64,000 nucleotides of DNA from Flagellimonas eckloniae (GTDB lineage Bacteria > Bacteroidota > Bacteroidia > Flavobacteriales > Flavobacteriaceae), in contig NZ_LCTZ01000002.1 of the NCBI RefSeq assembly GCF_001413955.1, positions 1,722,501-1,786,500 on the forward strand, in the 5' to 3' direction. The position numbers were made by a program, and so were the translations under genes. The notes beneath the pieces were generated by a model. The model had not been told where the DNA came from. It saw nothing but the letters and a program-made list of their open reading frames with translations, and made no database searches. How positions within the stretch are numbered: position 1 is the first letter of the stretch; each line of letters begins with the position of its first letter. Positions 54,316 to 63,250 of this stretch are shown piece by piece.

Positions 54316-55896
54316 TTAGGGAACTACAGTTTTTCCATTTTCAACCCTAAAGATTTTTAAGGGATTTTCAGTTTTTAATTCATCCGGAAGGAGGGAATCT
54401 GGAAAGTTTTGAAAACAAAAAGGTCTTGTAAACCTTGTAATTGCAGCAGTACCTACGGAGGTCATTCGTGCATCAGTAGTAGCCGGAAAAGGTCCCCCAT
54501 GCACCATGCTATGACACACTTCGACACCCGTGGGAAAACCATTGATCAATAATCTTCCAACTTTTCTTTCCAAGATTTTCAATAAATCTGAATACTCACG
54601 AAGATCCTCCTCAGTTCCATGAACCGTGGCGGTTAAATGTCCTGTCAAATTCTTGGCGATCGCAAGTACTTCTATTTTGTCTTTTGCATGAACCAGCAAG
54701 GTTGAAGGTCCAAAAACCTCTTCCTCCAATTCCATGTCCTTTAAAAAATTAGCCGCGGTAACTGAAAGAACTTCGGCTACTCCTTGAGTGGGCATCTCTT
54801 GTTGTTTTCCCGAGGAAACCAGAGTAACGGAATCCTTGGATTTGAGTTTTTCAAGGCCTTTTGTATAGTTTTTATGTATAGATTCCGATAGCATTGTTGC
54901 CGATTGCGACAAGGAGATTGAGTTTTGAAGCTTTTGTTCAAAATCCCGAACCTTTTCTGAATCCTGCAAAATTGTTAAGCCCGGGTTGGTACAGAATTGA
55001 CCAACTCCTAATTGAACCGAATTTGACAAGCCTTCTGGCAAGGCTTCTTGATTATCTTCCAGAGCTTTTGGAAGTATAAAAACGGGATTACTACTTCCCA
55101 TTTCTGCATATACCGGTATAGGTTCTTCTCGTTTTGCTGCCTCATCAAATAGCGCCTTTCCTCCTCCATAGGATCCCGTAAAGCCAATAGCTTTTATCAA
55201 TGGATTTCGAACCATTGCCAATCCTACATCATTAGAAACTCCTTGAACCAAAGAAAATACACCATTAGGCATATTGCAGGTTTTCGCAGCTTTTAATATT
55301 GCCTGCCCAACCAATTCTGATGTTCCAGGGTGCAATGGATGTGCTTTAACTACAATTGTACAACCAGCGGCCAAGGCAGATGCAGTGTCACCACCCGCCA
55401 CAGAAAATGCCAACGGAAAATTACTTGCTCCAAAAATGCCCACAGGACCAAGAGCAATTTGCATTTGTCTAATATCTGGTTTGGGTAAGGGTTTTCTATC
55501 TGAGTTCGCAAAGTCTATTCTTGCATCAACCCAAGATCCATCTCTCAAAAGGGAAGCAAACAACCTTAACTGATTCGTTGTTCGTCCAAGTTCACCTTTA
55601 AGCCTACCTTCAGGAAGTCCTGTCTCTTGTCCACACAAATCAACCACATCATTTTCAATCTGGAACAATTCATCAGCAATAGCATCCAAAAACGATGCTT
55701 TTTCAAATCCGGTCTTCTCACGATATTGAACAAATGCCTTTTCTGCAAGTACAATGGCTTCATTTACTTCTGAAACGGTAGCTTCATGGTACTTCGTTTT
55801 CAATTGTTCCCCAGAAGAAGGATTCTTTGCATAAAAAACATCGGTTCCCATGGCTGAAAAATTGTTTCCAATACTATTCTTTCCACTAATCATCAT
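54316..55896 (-). CDS. NADP-dependent aldehyde dehydrogenase (2-ketoglutarate semialdehyde type)
   Basis: Encodes 526 residues. It matches the long-form ALDH group that oxidises 2,5-dioxopentanoate (alpha-ketoglutarate semialdehyde) to 2-oxoglutarate. Cofactor-binding GFTGSYGGGKALFDEA, catalytic glutamate in PVYAEMGSSNPVFILP and catalytic cysteine in GVGQFCTNPGLTI are visible. It ends the kdgK operon, 89 bp after the Nramp-like gene. No dehydratase feeding this substrate is in the window. The start is MM at 55896/55893; which Met is used is uncertain. Confidence 0.88.
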   Translation of the reverse strand: MMISGKNSIGNNFSAMGTDVFYAKNPSSGEQLKTKYHEATVSEVNEAIVLAEKAFVQYREKTGFEKASFLDAIADELFQIENDVVDLCGQETGLPEGRLKGELGRTTNQLRLFASLLRDGSWVDARIDFANSDRKPLPKPDIRQMQIALGPVGIFGASNFPLAFSVAGGDTASALAAGCTIVVKAHPLHPGTSELVGQAILKAAKTCNMPNGVFSLVQGVSNDVGLAMVRNPLIKAIGFTGSYGGGKALFDEAAKREEPIPVYAEMGSSNPVFILPKALEDNQEALPEGLSNSVQLGVGQFCTNPGLTILQDSEKVRDFEQKLQNSISLSQSATMLSESIHKNYTKGLEKLKSKDSVTLVSSGKQQEMPTQGVAEVLSVTAANFLKDMELEEEVFGPSTLLVHAKDKIEVLAIAKNLTGHLTATVHGTEEDLREYSDLLKILERKVGRLLINGFPTGVEVCHSMVHGGPFPATTDARMTSVGTAAITRFTRPFCFQNFPDSLLPDELKTENPLKIFRVENGKTVVP

Positions 55897-55985
55897 ATGA
55901 TAGACAATAGATTAATTATTAAAAATACTATTTTATGAAATTACTCTCTTAATACACCTTTAAACAAAAACCATTCTCGTTCTGC

Positions 55986-57251
55986 CTAAAAGTAAGCGCC
56001 CAGTGCCATTATCCCATTGTATGAAATAATACAGGCAAACAATAGGGAAAGTACCAACACAATATTTATCCAGATGCTCGCCTTATGTTGACCCATAATT
56101 TTCTTATTGTTGATAAGGAGCATAATACCTATAATGACCAAAGGCAATACAAAGACATTAAATACCTGGGACAGAATTTGCATTTCTATTGGATTGGCTC
56201 CAAAGATCGGAACAATCAAGGCAAATAAACATGCTATTGCAGTGATTATTCTAAACTGCTTGGAATTGGTATCCAATTTTCCGGATTGATAATCAGCAAC
56301 TAATATGGGAGCAATCAATAAACATGGGAAAATTGAAGATAATCCGGCGCTGAGGGTTCCAAAGAAAAATAATGTCAATGCAAATTTACCTGCAACTGGT
56401 TCCAGAGTTGAAACCATATCCAAAACATGGGTTACCGGCTTACCTTGATGGAACAAAGCGCCACATGCCACTGCCATAATGGAAGCGCTTATAGTGAAAA
56501 CCAAAATAGCCGCTAAAATTGCATCCTTTTTTTGTTGTCCAAGGTTGGCTTTGGTCCAACCTTTACCTTGAACAAATAACGGTCTTGAGAGAAATGTAGC
56601 TGCGGCCATGGTAGTACCCACAAAAGCGGCCACGAGCATTTTACCACCTTTAACTTCTGGTATTGACGGAATAAGTCCTTTTGCAACCTCAATGGGCAAT
56701 GGATATACCATAAAAAGGGATATTAAAAAGGATAATCCCATTATAGACACAAAAATCACCAGAATCTTTTCGAAAAACGTATACTTACCAATAAGCAATA
56801 AACCATACATTATAGCAATTACAACAATGGCAATACCTAAAACCATTTCATACTCGGACCCTCTTAACCCGGGAAAGTAGATGGCAAATATTTCAAATAT
56901 AATATTAGCGGAAATCCCTAAAATACCCATCAGGGAATTCCATTGCCCAAAAGATATCCCTATTATTATTAGAATAGCAATGAGTTTCCCGCCTTTAATG
57001 TGTTTTTTAAAACCATAGAGGGCTGTGTCGCCTGAAATCAGGGCATAATTGCCATAAACGTACATTAAAACTCCAGAAAAAAGACAGCTTAGTAAGAGTA
57101 CCCATAGCAATTGCATGCCATAGGTGCTTCCTGCAACAATCATTGAGGTTACGCTTCCGGTGCCAATGGTATATCCAATAGCAAAAATACCTGGCCCAAA
57201 ACCTAATATTAGACCAAGTATTTTTTTTAATAGGGATTTTTTCACCTCCAT
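55986..57251 (-). CDS. Nramp-fold transporter without metal-binding motifs
   Basis: Encodes 421 residues with about eleven membrane helices. The alignment to Nramp is gapless around helix 1 (GPGIFAIGYTIGTGS, then AGSTYGMQLLWVLLL) and helix 6 (VGTTMAAATF). The metal-binding DPGN of helix 1 is GTGS at 30-33, and MPHN of helix 6 is AAAT at 216-219. So the ligands for Mn/Fe are gone, and the substrate is probably not a transition metal. It sits between kdgA and the ALDH gene in a KDG catabolic operon and may carry an organic acid or sugar acid (inference). Confidence 0.87.
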   Translation of the reverse strand: MEVKKSLLKKILGLILGFGPGIFAIGYTIGTGSVTSMIVAGSTYGMQLLWVLLLSCLFSGVLMYVYGNYALISGDTALYGFKKHIKGGKLIAILIIIGISFGQWNSLMGILGISANIIFEIFAIYFPGLRGSEYEMVLGIAIVVIAIMYGLLLIGKYTFFEKILVIFVSIMGLSFLISLFMVYPLPIEVAKGLIPSIPEVKGGKMLVAAFVGTTMAAATFLSRPLFVQGKGWTKANLGQQKKDAILAAILVFTISASIMAVACGALFHQGKPVTHVLDMVSTLEPVAGKFALTLFFFGTLSAGLSSIFPCLLIAPILVADYQSGKLDTNSKQFRIITAIACLFALIVPIFGANPIEMQILSQVFNVFVLPLVIIGIMLLINNKKIMGQHKASIWINIVLVLSLLFACIISYNGIMALGAYF

Positions 57252-57300
57252 AATTAAATCAAATAAGTAAACAATAGCGGTGAAAAAATAATAGAAACAA

Positions 57301-57969
57301 TTAAGCTTTTAGTCTTTGTATTATTTCCAATGTATTTTTAACCAATTCTTCCAGACCTTTGTAGTCTTTCTTTTCCAAGATTGTCTTGGAGATTAACTTT
57401 GAGCCCATTCCAACACAGGTTACCCCGGCATCGAACCACCCTTTTAAATTACTTTCCTCAGTGCTGACACCGCCCGTAGGCATAACACTTGTCCATGGCT
57501 GTGGTCCTCTAATTGCCTTAACAAAGCCCGGTCCATATGTGGATCCCGGAAACAATTTTACAACTTCACAACCTAGTTCTTCAGCCTTATTGATTTCTGT
57601 AAGTGATCCACAACCTGGAGACCACAATACCTTTCTCCGATTGCAGACAATCGCAATATCTTCCCTAAGTGAAGGGGTAACAATAAAATTAGCTCCCATC
57701 TGCATAAACATGGAAGCTGCCCCCGCATCAGTAATTGAGCCCACTCCCATGATCATTCCAGGGAGTTCTTTTATGGCAAATTTGTTCAACTCGGAGAATA
57801 CTTCAAAAGCAAAATCGCCCCTAGCCGTAAATTCCATTAACCGTGCGCCACCGTCATAACAGGCTTTTAGTACTTTTTTGCCCAATTCTATGTCTGAGTG
57901 ATAGAACAAAGGAACCATCCCCGTCTCCTGCATCACTTTTACTACTTCTATTCTTGAATATTGTGCCAT
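57301..57969 (-). CDS. kdgA: KDPG/4-hydroxy-2-oxoglutarate aldolase
   Basis: Encodes 222 residues. It cleaves 2-keto-3-deoxy-6-phosphogluconate to pyruvate and glyceraldehyde-3-phosphate. The Schiff-base lysine K138 lies in VVKLFPGSTYGPGF and the catalytic glutamate E46 in LMEFTARGDF, the positions of the Eda family. It follows kdgK by 5 bp and so is coupled with it. Shared pathway use with uronate or alginate breakdown. Confidence 0.95.
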   Translation of the reverse strand: MAQYSRIEVVKVMQETGMVPLFYHSDIELGKKVLKACYDGGARLMEFTARGDFAFEVFSELNKFAIKELPGMIMGVGSITDAGAASMFMQMGANFIVTPSLREDIAIVCNRRKVLWSPGCGSLTEINKAEELGCEVVKLFPGSTYGPGFVKAIRGPQPWTSVMPTGGVSTEESNLKGWFDAGVTCVGMGSKLISKTILEKKDYKGLEELVKNTLEIIQRLKA

Positions 57970-57974
57970 AAAAT

Positions 57975-59015
57975 TTATCTAGCTACCCTTCCGGAAGCAT
58001 CTCCACCCATTAATTTTTCAACTTCTGATACTGTTGCCAAATTGGCATCTCCTTTTATGGTATGCTTTAAACAGGAAGCAGCAACAGCAAAGTTCAATGC
58101 ATTTTGATCATCTTCAGGATATTTTAGCAATCCATAAATCAATCCACCCATAAAAGAATCTCCACCACCAACACGGTCAACGATATCCGTAATCTGGTAT
58201 TCTGCTGATTTGAACATAGTTTCCCCATCATACAAAACTCCTGCCCATGTATTATGGGAAGCAGAAATAGAACCTCTTAAGGTTGTTATCACTTTTTTAG
58301 CGCGAGGAAATTTTTTCATCATCTGCTTACAAACCGATAAGAACGCCTCCGCCTTTACGTGTTCTCCTTGAGTTGTAATATCCAATCCTTCTGGTTTGAT
58401 TCCAAAATGCTTTTCTGCATCTTCTTCATTACCCAGTATAATATCACAATATGAGGTTAATTCGGTCATAATTGCTTCACGATCTCCACCATAATTCCAA
58501 AGCTTAGCCCTGTAATTAAGGTCTGTAGAAATCGTAACTCCCATTTCACTAGCAACTTTTACCGCTTCCAAACATTCATCTGCGGCACCTTGGGAAATAG
58601 CTGGAGTAATACCGGTCCAATGGAACCATTCCACTCCTTCAAAAACTGACTTCCAGTCAATCATTCCCTTTTCAATTTCCGCAATTGCGGAATGGGCTCT
58701 GTCATAAACAACTTTGCTTCCACGACTTACTGCACCGGTTTCAAGAAAATATATTCCCAAACGGTCACCGCCATAAACAATCTTGTCTACTCCTACTCCC
58801 CTTTTTCGCATCTCCATCATTGCACATTCGCCAATATCATTTTTTGGTAACCGAGTAACAAAGTCAACGGGAACACCATAATTAGCCAAAGAGACGGCTA
58901 CATTAGATTCACCTCCTCCGTATACAACATCAAAACTTGATGCTTGTGAAAACCTTAAAAATCCTTGAGGTGCCAAGCGCAGCATTATCTCACCAAAAGT
59001 TACTACTTTTTTCAT
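57975..59015 (-). CDS. kdgK: 2-keto-3-deoxygluconate kinase
   Basis: Encodes 346 residues, PfkB family. It phosphorylates KDG to KDPG with ATP. MLRLAPQGFLRFSQASSFDV with YGGGESNVAVSLANYG binds the sugar acid; the C-terminal VDRVGGGDSFMGGLIYGLL holds the catalytic aspartate of GGGD and the anion hole. First gene of a four-gene operon (kdgK, kdgA, Nramp-like, ALDH). The 146 bp upstream carry two LacI-type palindromes. Confidence 0.95.
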   Translation of the reverse strand: MKKVVTFGEIMLRLAPQGFLRFSQASSFDVVYGGGESNVAVSLANYGVPVDFVTRLPKNDIGECAMMEMRKRGVGVDKIVYGGDRLGIYFLETGAVSRGSKVVYDRAHSAIAEIEKGMIDWKSVFEGVEWFHWTGITPAISQGAADECLEAVKVASEMGVTISTDLNYRAKLWNYGGDREAIMTELTSYCDIILGNEEDAEKHFGIKPEGLDITTQGEHVKAEAFLSVCKQMMKKFPRAKKVITTLRGSISASHNTWAGVLYDGETMFKSAEYQITDIVDRVGGGDSFMGGLIYGLLKYPEDDQNALNFAVAASCLKHTIKGDANLATVSEVEKLMGGDASGRVAR

Positions 59016-59052
59016 CTAAAATTGTATTATTTACTACTGTTTTCTATAAAAT

Positions 59053-59068
59053 GGTTAAACGTTTAACC
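59053..59068. promoter_or_regulatory. LacI-type operator 1, 16-bp palindrome
   Basis: GGTTAAACGTTTAACC is a perfect palindrome with the TTAAACGTTTAA core also present in operator 2. It lies 38 bp upstream of the kdgK start and overlaps TAGGTTAA (59063-59070, minus strand), a 6-of-8 match to TAnnTTTG with TTTG 16 bp upstream. Confidence 0.8.
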
Positions 59069-59124
59069 TATCTTTTTAAAATAAATCAAAATGGAATCAT
59101 TTTGATTGTCGTAATTAAAAAATC

Positions 59125-59154
59125 TATATTTGCTTAAACGTTTAAGCAAATATA
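59125..59154. promoter_or_regulatory. LacI-type operator 2, 30-bp perfect palindrome over both promoters
   Basis: The half-site is TATATTTGCTTAAAC and its exact inverse follows, 30 bp in all. Each end is a TATATTTG element, one per strand (59125-59132 plus, 59147-59154 minus). On the plus strand a TTTG lies 20 bp upstream at 59101-59104, giving a full consensus promoter for the regulator. A repressor here would block both directions. Confidence 0.85.
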
Positions 59155-59161
59155 TTAAAAT

Positions 59162-60193
59162 TTGACAAATAAAAAAAGAACTACTATAAAAGACATCGCC
59201 GATATTTTAAAAATATCTGCTGCTGCGGTTTCCAAGGCATTACATGATGATCCACGTATTAGTTCAAAAACAAAAGAGGCTGTACGAAAGGTAGCCAAAG
59301 AACTGAATTATCAACCCAATCATTTGGCCAGTGCTTTGCGAAGGGGAAAAAGCAATCTGGTTGGTGTTATTGTTCCAAGAACAAACAGCAACTTCTTTTC
59401 TTCGGTAATACAGAATATGGAGGAGGTTTTAAACAAGGAGGGTTACAACATCATCATGACCCAATCCAATGAGTCTTTTAAAAAAGAATGCGATAATATA
59501 GATACCCTTTTATTTACCCAGGTTGATGGCATTATTGCTTCTATGGCCAATGAGACCATTAGCTTGGATTTTTATAAAAAAATAAAATCCAAAGGAATCC
59601 CGCTTATCTTATTTGATCGTGGTGAAAATGATTTGAATGTTGATTATATTGGTATTGATGATTATGCCAGTAGTCATATGATCGTTGAACATCTTATTGA
59701 ACAAGGTTGCAAAAGAATTGCCCACATTGGTGGTTATAAGCATACTAGGATTTTCAACAATAGAATACGAGGTTATGTTGAAGCAATCAAAAAGAATAAC
59801 TTGCCTTTGGATAATCAACTTTTAATTGAAAGTAGTCTTACCAAGGAAGATGGAAGGGCCAAAATGATTCAATTGTTGTCGTTGGATAATCGGCCAGATG
59901 CTGTTTACGTTGCTGGGGACTATGCCGCTCTTGGAGCACTGCAAGTATTAAAGGAAAACAAAATAAAGGTCCCCTCCGAAATTGCATTGGTAGGTTTTGG
60001 CAATGAACCTTTTACCTCATTAATTTCCCCTGCAATTACAAGTGTTGAGCAACATAGCTCTGAGATTGGAAAGTTGGCAGCAAAAACATTTTTAGATCGC
60101 ATAAAGGAACCTATTTTAAAACAAACCTTGAACAAGATAATTCTTGATGCTGAACTTATTGTTAGGGATTCTTCTAATAGAAAGGACGACTAA
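59162..60193 (+). CDS. LacI family transcriptional regulator
   Basis: Encodes 343 residues from a TTG (59162); no ATG or GTG suits the conserved start TTIKDIADILKISAAAVSKA. The N-terminal HTH and hinge helix (NHLASALRRGKSNLVG) bind DNA; the periplasmic-binding-like domain (from about 65 to 335) binds a sugar effector. Divergent from kdgK and directly beside operator 2, so it is expected to repress both its own gene and the kdgK operon, with a KDG pathway intermediate as likely inducer (inference). Confidence 0.92.
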   Translation: MTNKKRTTIKDIADILKISAAAVSKALHDDPRISSKTKEAVRKVAKELNYQPNHLASALRRGKSNLVGVIVPRTNSNFFSSVIQNMEEVLNKEGYNIIMTQSNESFKKECDNIDTLLFTQVDGIIASMANETISLDFYKKIKSKGIPLILFDRGENDLNVDYIGIDDYASSHMIVEHLIEQGCKRIAHIGGYKHTRIFNNRIRGYVEAIKKNNLPLDNQLLIESSLTKEDGRAKMIQLLSLDNRPDAVYVAGDYAALGALQVLKENKIKVPSEIALVGFGNEPFTSLISPAITSVEQHSSEIGKLAAKTFLDRIKEPILKQTLNKIILDAELIVRDSSNRKDD

Positions 60194-60206
60194 ATCCATA
60201 AAAACA

Positions 60207-60230
60207 AAAGCCCCTTTTAAAAGGGGCTTT
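60207..60230. terminator. Bidirectional terminator between the LacI gene and the SDR operon
   Basis: AAAGCCCCTTTT and AAAAGGGGCTTT form a perfect 24-bp palindrome in the convergent gap. Confidence 0.75.
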
Positions 60231-60255
60231 GAAAGTATGTGTTATTTAGATAGCA

Positions 60256-61011
60256 TCAACTGAAGGCTAAACCTCCATTGATATCATAATTAGCGCCGGT
60301 AATAAATGACGATTCATCACCTGCCAAATAAACTACCAAATCAGCTACTTCTGATGCTGAGCCCTCCCTTCTTAAAGGGGTTCCAGCAGCAACTTTAGTA
60401 CGGACTTCATCTTTTGTGAAATCGTCATGGAACTTTGTGCCTATTAAACCCGGACAGACCGCATTTACCCGTACTCCCTTAGGCCCGAGTTCTTTTGCCA
60501 TTGCCCTGGTAAATGTAGTCACAGCTCCTTTGGAGGAACTATATAGAGAAGAACCTCCACCTCCTCCATCTCTGGCTGCTTGTGAAGAAAGATTTACAAT
60601 GGAAGCTCCTTTGCCCATTAAAGGCTCAAAAGCTTTCATAACAAAAACTGCAGATTTAAAATTAACGTTCATGACCAAGTCATAAAATGACTCATCAAAT
60701 TCCTGTAATGTTTTACGGGCAAAAAGCCCTCCTGCATTACTCACTAAAACGTCTACTTTATTTCCAAAAGATTCAACCGTTCTTGCTTTTAAGTTCTCTA
60801 TATCACTCAGTTTTGAAACATCAGCTTTAACAGCAATAGCATCACCTCCGGCAGCTTTTATCTCATCAACCGTCTCATTTGCTCCAGATTCGGAATTGTA
60901 ATAGTTTACAACTACCTTGGCGCCTTCTTTTGCAAGTTTTACCGATATTGCCCGTCCTATATCCCTAGCTCCACCGGTAACAACTGCCACCTTTCCTTTA
61001 AATCTTTGCAT
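60256..61011 (-). CDS. SDR oxidoreductase, probable DEH (uronate) reductase
   Basis: Encodes 251 residues. A classical short-chain dehydrogenase with cofactor loop TGGARDIG at 12-19, NAG motif SNAGG, catalytic S142, Y157 and K161 (SSLYSSSKGAV) and the family close NVDINGG-like DINGGLAFS. The canonical second Gly of TGxxxGxG is Asp (D17), a common variant. Its YSSSKGAVTTFTRAMAKELG stretch, as I recall it, closely matches the SDR of flavobacterial alginate clusters that reduces 4-deoxy-L-erythro-5-hexoseulose uronate to KDG. It ends the MFS-SDR-SDR operon. Confidence 0.85.
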   Translation of the reverse strand: MQRFKGKVAVVTGGARDIGRAISVKLAKEGAKVVVNYYNSESGANETVDEIKAAGGDAIAVKADVSKLSDIENLKARTVESFGNKVDVLVSNAGGLFARKTLQEFDESFYDLVMNVNFKSAVFVMKAFEPLMGKGASIVNLSSQAARDGGGGGSSLYSSSKGAVTTFTRAMAKELGPKGVRVNAVCPGLIGTKFHDDFTKDEVRTKVAAGTPLRREGSASEVADLVVYLAGDESSFITGANYDINGGLAFS

Positions 61012-61024
61012 CCTATCCTTAACG

Positions 61025-61786
61025 CTATATTCCTAACCCTTGTCCTCCACCAACTTGAATTGTTTCAGCAGTCATAAAAGAAGCATCATCACTCACCAAA
61101 AATGAAATTACTGAAGCTACGTCTTCTGGTTGCCCCAATCTTCCAAGTAAGATATTGTTCTTCCATGACTGGAACACCTCTGGTTTTGTAGATTTAATTT
61201 GAGCATGAAAGGGAGTGTCTATTGTACCCGGAGATACAGCATTCACACGAATTCCGTATTCGGCAAGATCTTTTGCCAGCGCCCGTGTTATTGCGTGTAC
61301 TCCAGCCTTAGATGTTCCATAAATACCAGCGCCGGGGCCACCAGCATTCCAACCAGCAATTGATGTATAGTTGATTATTGAAGGATTCTCTCCTTTTTTA
61401 AGGAAAGGGATTGCAGCTCTTGAAGCAAAAAACGTTGAGTCAAGATTTAAGGCCATAACAAATCTGTAAAATTCAGTTGTCATATCCTCGAACCTCGATC
61501 TTCCACCCAATCCTCCAGCATTGTTTACGAGCACATCTATTTTACCGTACTTCTCTCCGATAGTATTGACATTTGAAGTTACTTCTTCTTCTTTAGTAAC
61601 ATCGAACCCATAATATTCAGAGGTAATCCCTTCTGAGGTGAGCTCCTCAACTCTCTTAGCCCCTTCTTCATCTTCTATTCCGTTTAAGATTACAGTATAT
61701 CCATCTTTTCCAAGTCTTTTAGCCACTTGAAAGCCGATACCACCTGTTGCTCCTGTAATCAAAGCTATTTTTCCGTTTAAATTCAT
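61025..61786 (-). CDS. SDR oxidoreductase (FabG-like), second copy
   Basis: Encodes 253 residues. Cofactor loop TGATGGIG at 11-18, NNAGG at 88-92, S142, Y156 and K160 (IYGTSKAGV) are in place. It is 13 bp upstream of the other SDR gene in the transcript, but the two differ clearly (no close duplication). It may reduce a different keto-uronate or act as an alternative in the same step. Both stay cytosolic (no signal). Confidence 0.87.
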   Translation of the reverse strand: MNLNGKIALITGATGGIGFQVAKRLGKDGYTVILNGIEDEEGAKRVEELTSEGITSEYYGFDVTKEEEVTSNVNTIGEKYGKIDVLVNNAGGLGGRSRFEDMTTEFYRFVMALNLDSTFFASRAAIPFLKKGENPSIINYTSIAGWNAGGPGAGIYGTSKAGVHAITRALAKDLAEYGIRVNAVSPGTIDTPFHAQIKSTKPEVFQSWKNNILLGRLGQPEDVASVISFLVSDDASFMTAETIQVGGGQGLGI

Positions 61787-61809
61787 TATTTGTACTATTT
61801 ATTCTATGT

Positions 61810-63090
61810 TTAAATTATCTTTTTTCTAACTGGACCAATATTTTTTATTAATATAAATATTGATAAAACACCCAACACAACTGATACACATATGGCTATA
61901 AATGCAGGTGTATATGAGTTTGTTGTGATTTGACCAACGAACCAGTTCATGATCATTGGCGACACCGCTGCTATCGTTCCTGCCAAACCGGCAAGGGTAC
62001 CAACTGATGGACCTCTGAAGAGATCACTTGAAATAGTTTGAATATTACCTATTGCAAATTGAAATCCAAATAAGGCTAATCCCGCTAGGTATATAAATGC
62101 CATGAAATTATCTTCTTTCACGTATGTTATTATGCAGACAAAGGCAATTAAAATCAATAGCCCCCCAATTGCAATTGTAATTTTTCTGGAAGCATCCACA
62201 GAAAGTTTTTTCATCAATGCTCCAGTAAACATTCCACCAATTATACTTCCGGCAGCAGCCATTAAATATGAAATCCAGATGGTTTGGGTCTCCTTAATGT
62301 TCAAGCCAAATCTATCCCCTAAATAAATGGGCATCCAACCAACAAAAAACCACCAAATGGGTTCAATAAAAAATCTACAGGACAAAACTCCCCAAGATTC
62401 TTTATAACTAAGGATTTTCAATACACTCAATCCTTTTTGTTTTTTATCTTCGTTCTCTTTTACTTTATCAATTCTGTCTTTAAGAATAAGTTCTTTTTCA
62501 GCATCGGTTATCCACTTATGGTTCTCAGGTTTAGCCTTGTTTATAAAAAGCCATGGTATTACCCACAATAAGCCAACTACACCCAAGATAACATAGGTCA
62601 TTTTCCATCCGTATCCAGTATATAAAAAGATAATAATGAACGGAGCTATGACATTCCCTATAGAGGCTCCCGAATTAAAAATACCCTGAGCTGTTGCACG
62701 TTCTTTAACCGGAAACCATTCTCCATTGCTTTTTACGGCACCTGGCCAATTCCCTGCCTCTCCAAGTCCAAGTAACACCCTAAAAAGAGAAAGTGATCCT
62801 AGACCCTTTGCAAATGCATGAAAGACACATGCTACGGACCAGACAACTATGGAAACTGTAAAACCCAAACGTGTTCCTATTTCATCATATAATTTTCCGG
62901 AAGCAAACTTACCTATAGCATATGCCGCCATGAATAGGTTGAGCATAAAAGCATAGTCCGAGTTGTCCATACCCAAGTCCTTGCCCATCTCTGGCCATAA
63001 TAATGCAAAAGCCGTTCTGTCTATGTAATTTATAACAGTGGCTAAAAAAATAAGCATTATTATCCACCACCTTAATCCCTTTACTTTCAT
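61810..63090 (-). CDS. MFS transporter, hexuronate (ExuT-like) family
   Basis: Encodes 426 residues with 12 membrane helices. The pattern near helix 1 (INYIDRTAFALLWPEMGKDL) and the loop LGLGEAGNWPGAVKSNGEWF are hallmarks of the anion:cation symporter group with ExuT and related sugar-acid carriers. It would import an unsaturated or deoxy uronate such as DEH for the SDR and KdgK steps. First gene of the three-gene operon; 160 bp separate it from the GntR gene. Confidence 0.92.
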   Translation of the reverse strand: MKVKGLRWWIIMLIFLATVINYIDRTAFALLWPEMGKDLGMDNSDYAFMLNLFMAAYAIGKFASGKLYDEIGTRLGFTVSIVVWSVACVFHAFAKGLGSLSLFRVLLGLGEAGNWPGAVKSNGEWFPVKERATAQGIFNSGASIGNVIAPFIIIFLYTGYGWKMTYVILGVVGLLWVIPWLFINKAKPENHKWITDAEKELILKDRIDKVKENEDKKQKGLSVLKILSYKESWGVLSCRFFIEPIWWFFVGWMPIYLGDRFGLNIKETQTIWISYLMAAAGSIIGGMFTGALMKKLSVDASRKITIAIGGLLILIAFVCIITYVKEDNFMAFIYLAGLALFGFQFAIGNIQTISSDLFRGPSVGTLAGLAGTIAAVSPMIMNWFVGQITTNSYTPAFIAICVSVVLGVLSIFILIKNIGPVRKKII

Positions 63091-63132
63091 AATTCTAATA
63101 TGTTTTTAGCACAAAAATCCTATCAGTGAGCC

Positions 63133-63140
63133 CAAAAATA
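63133..63140 (-). promoter_or_regulatory. Putative -7 element TATTTTTG for the MFS-SDR-SDR operon
   Basis: On the minus strand TATTTTTG matches TAnnTTTG, 42 bp before the ATG at 63090. Confidence 0.5.
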
Positions 63141-63250
63141 CTCTTGGAGACATCTGATCACAGTTTACAACACGACTTTAAAAGAAAATCCTTTAGTATT
63201 TGATTATTTATTGATTAAGCTTGGGTATTAGCTTTACTTGATATTATTTC

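Noticed and set aside
55986..57251. Manganese or iron Nramp transporter (mntH)
   Set aside because: The fold matches, but both metal-binding motifs are lost, so the mntH label is not supported.
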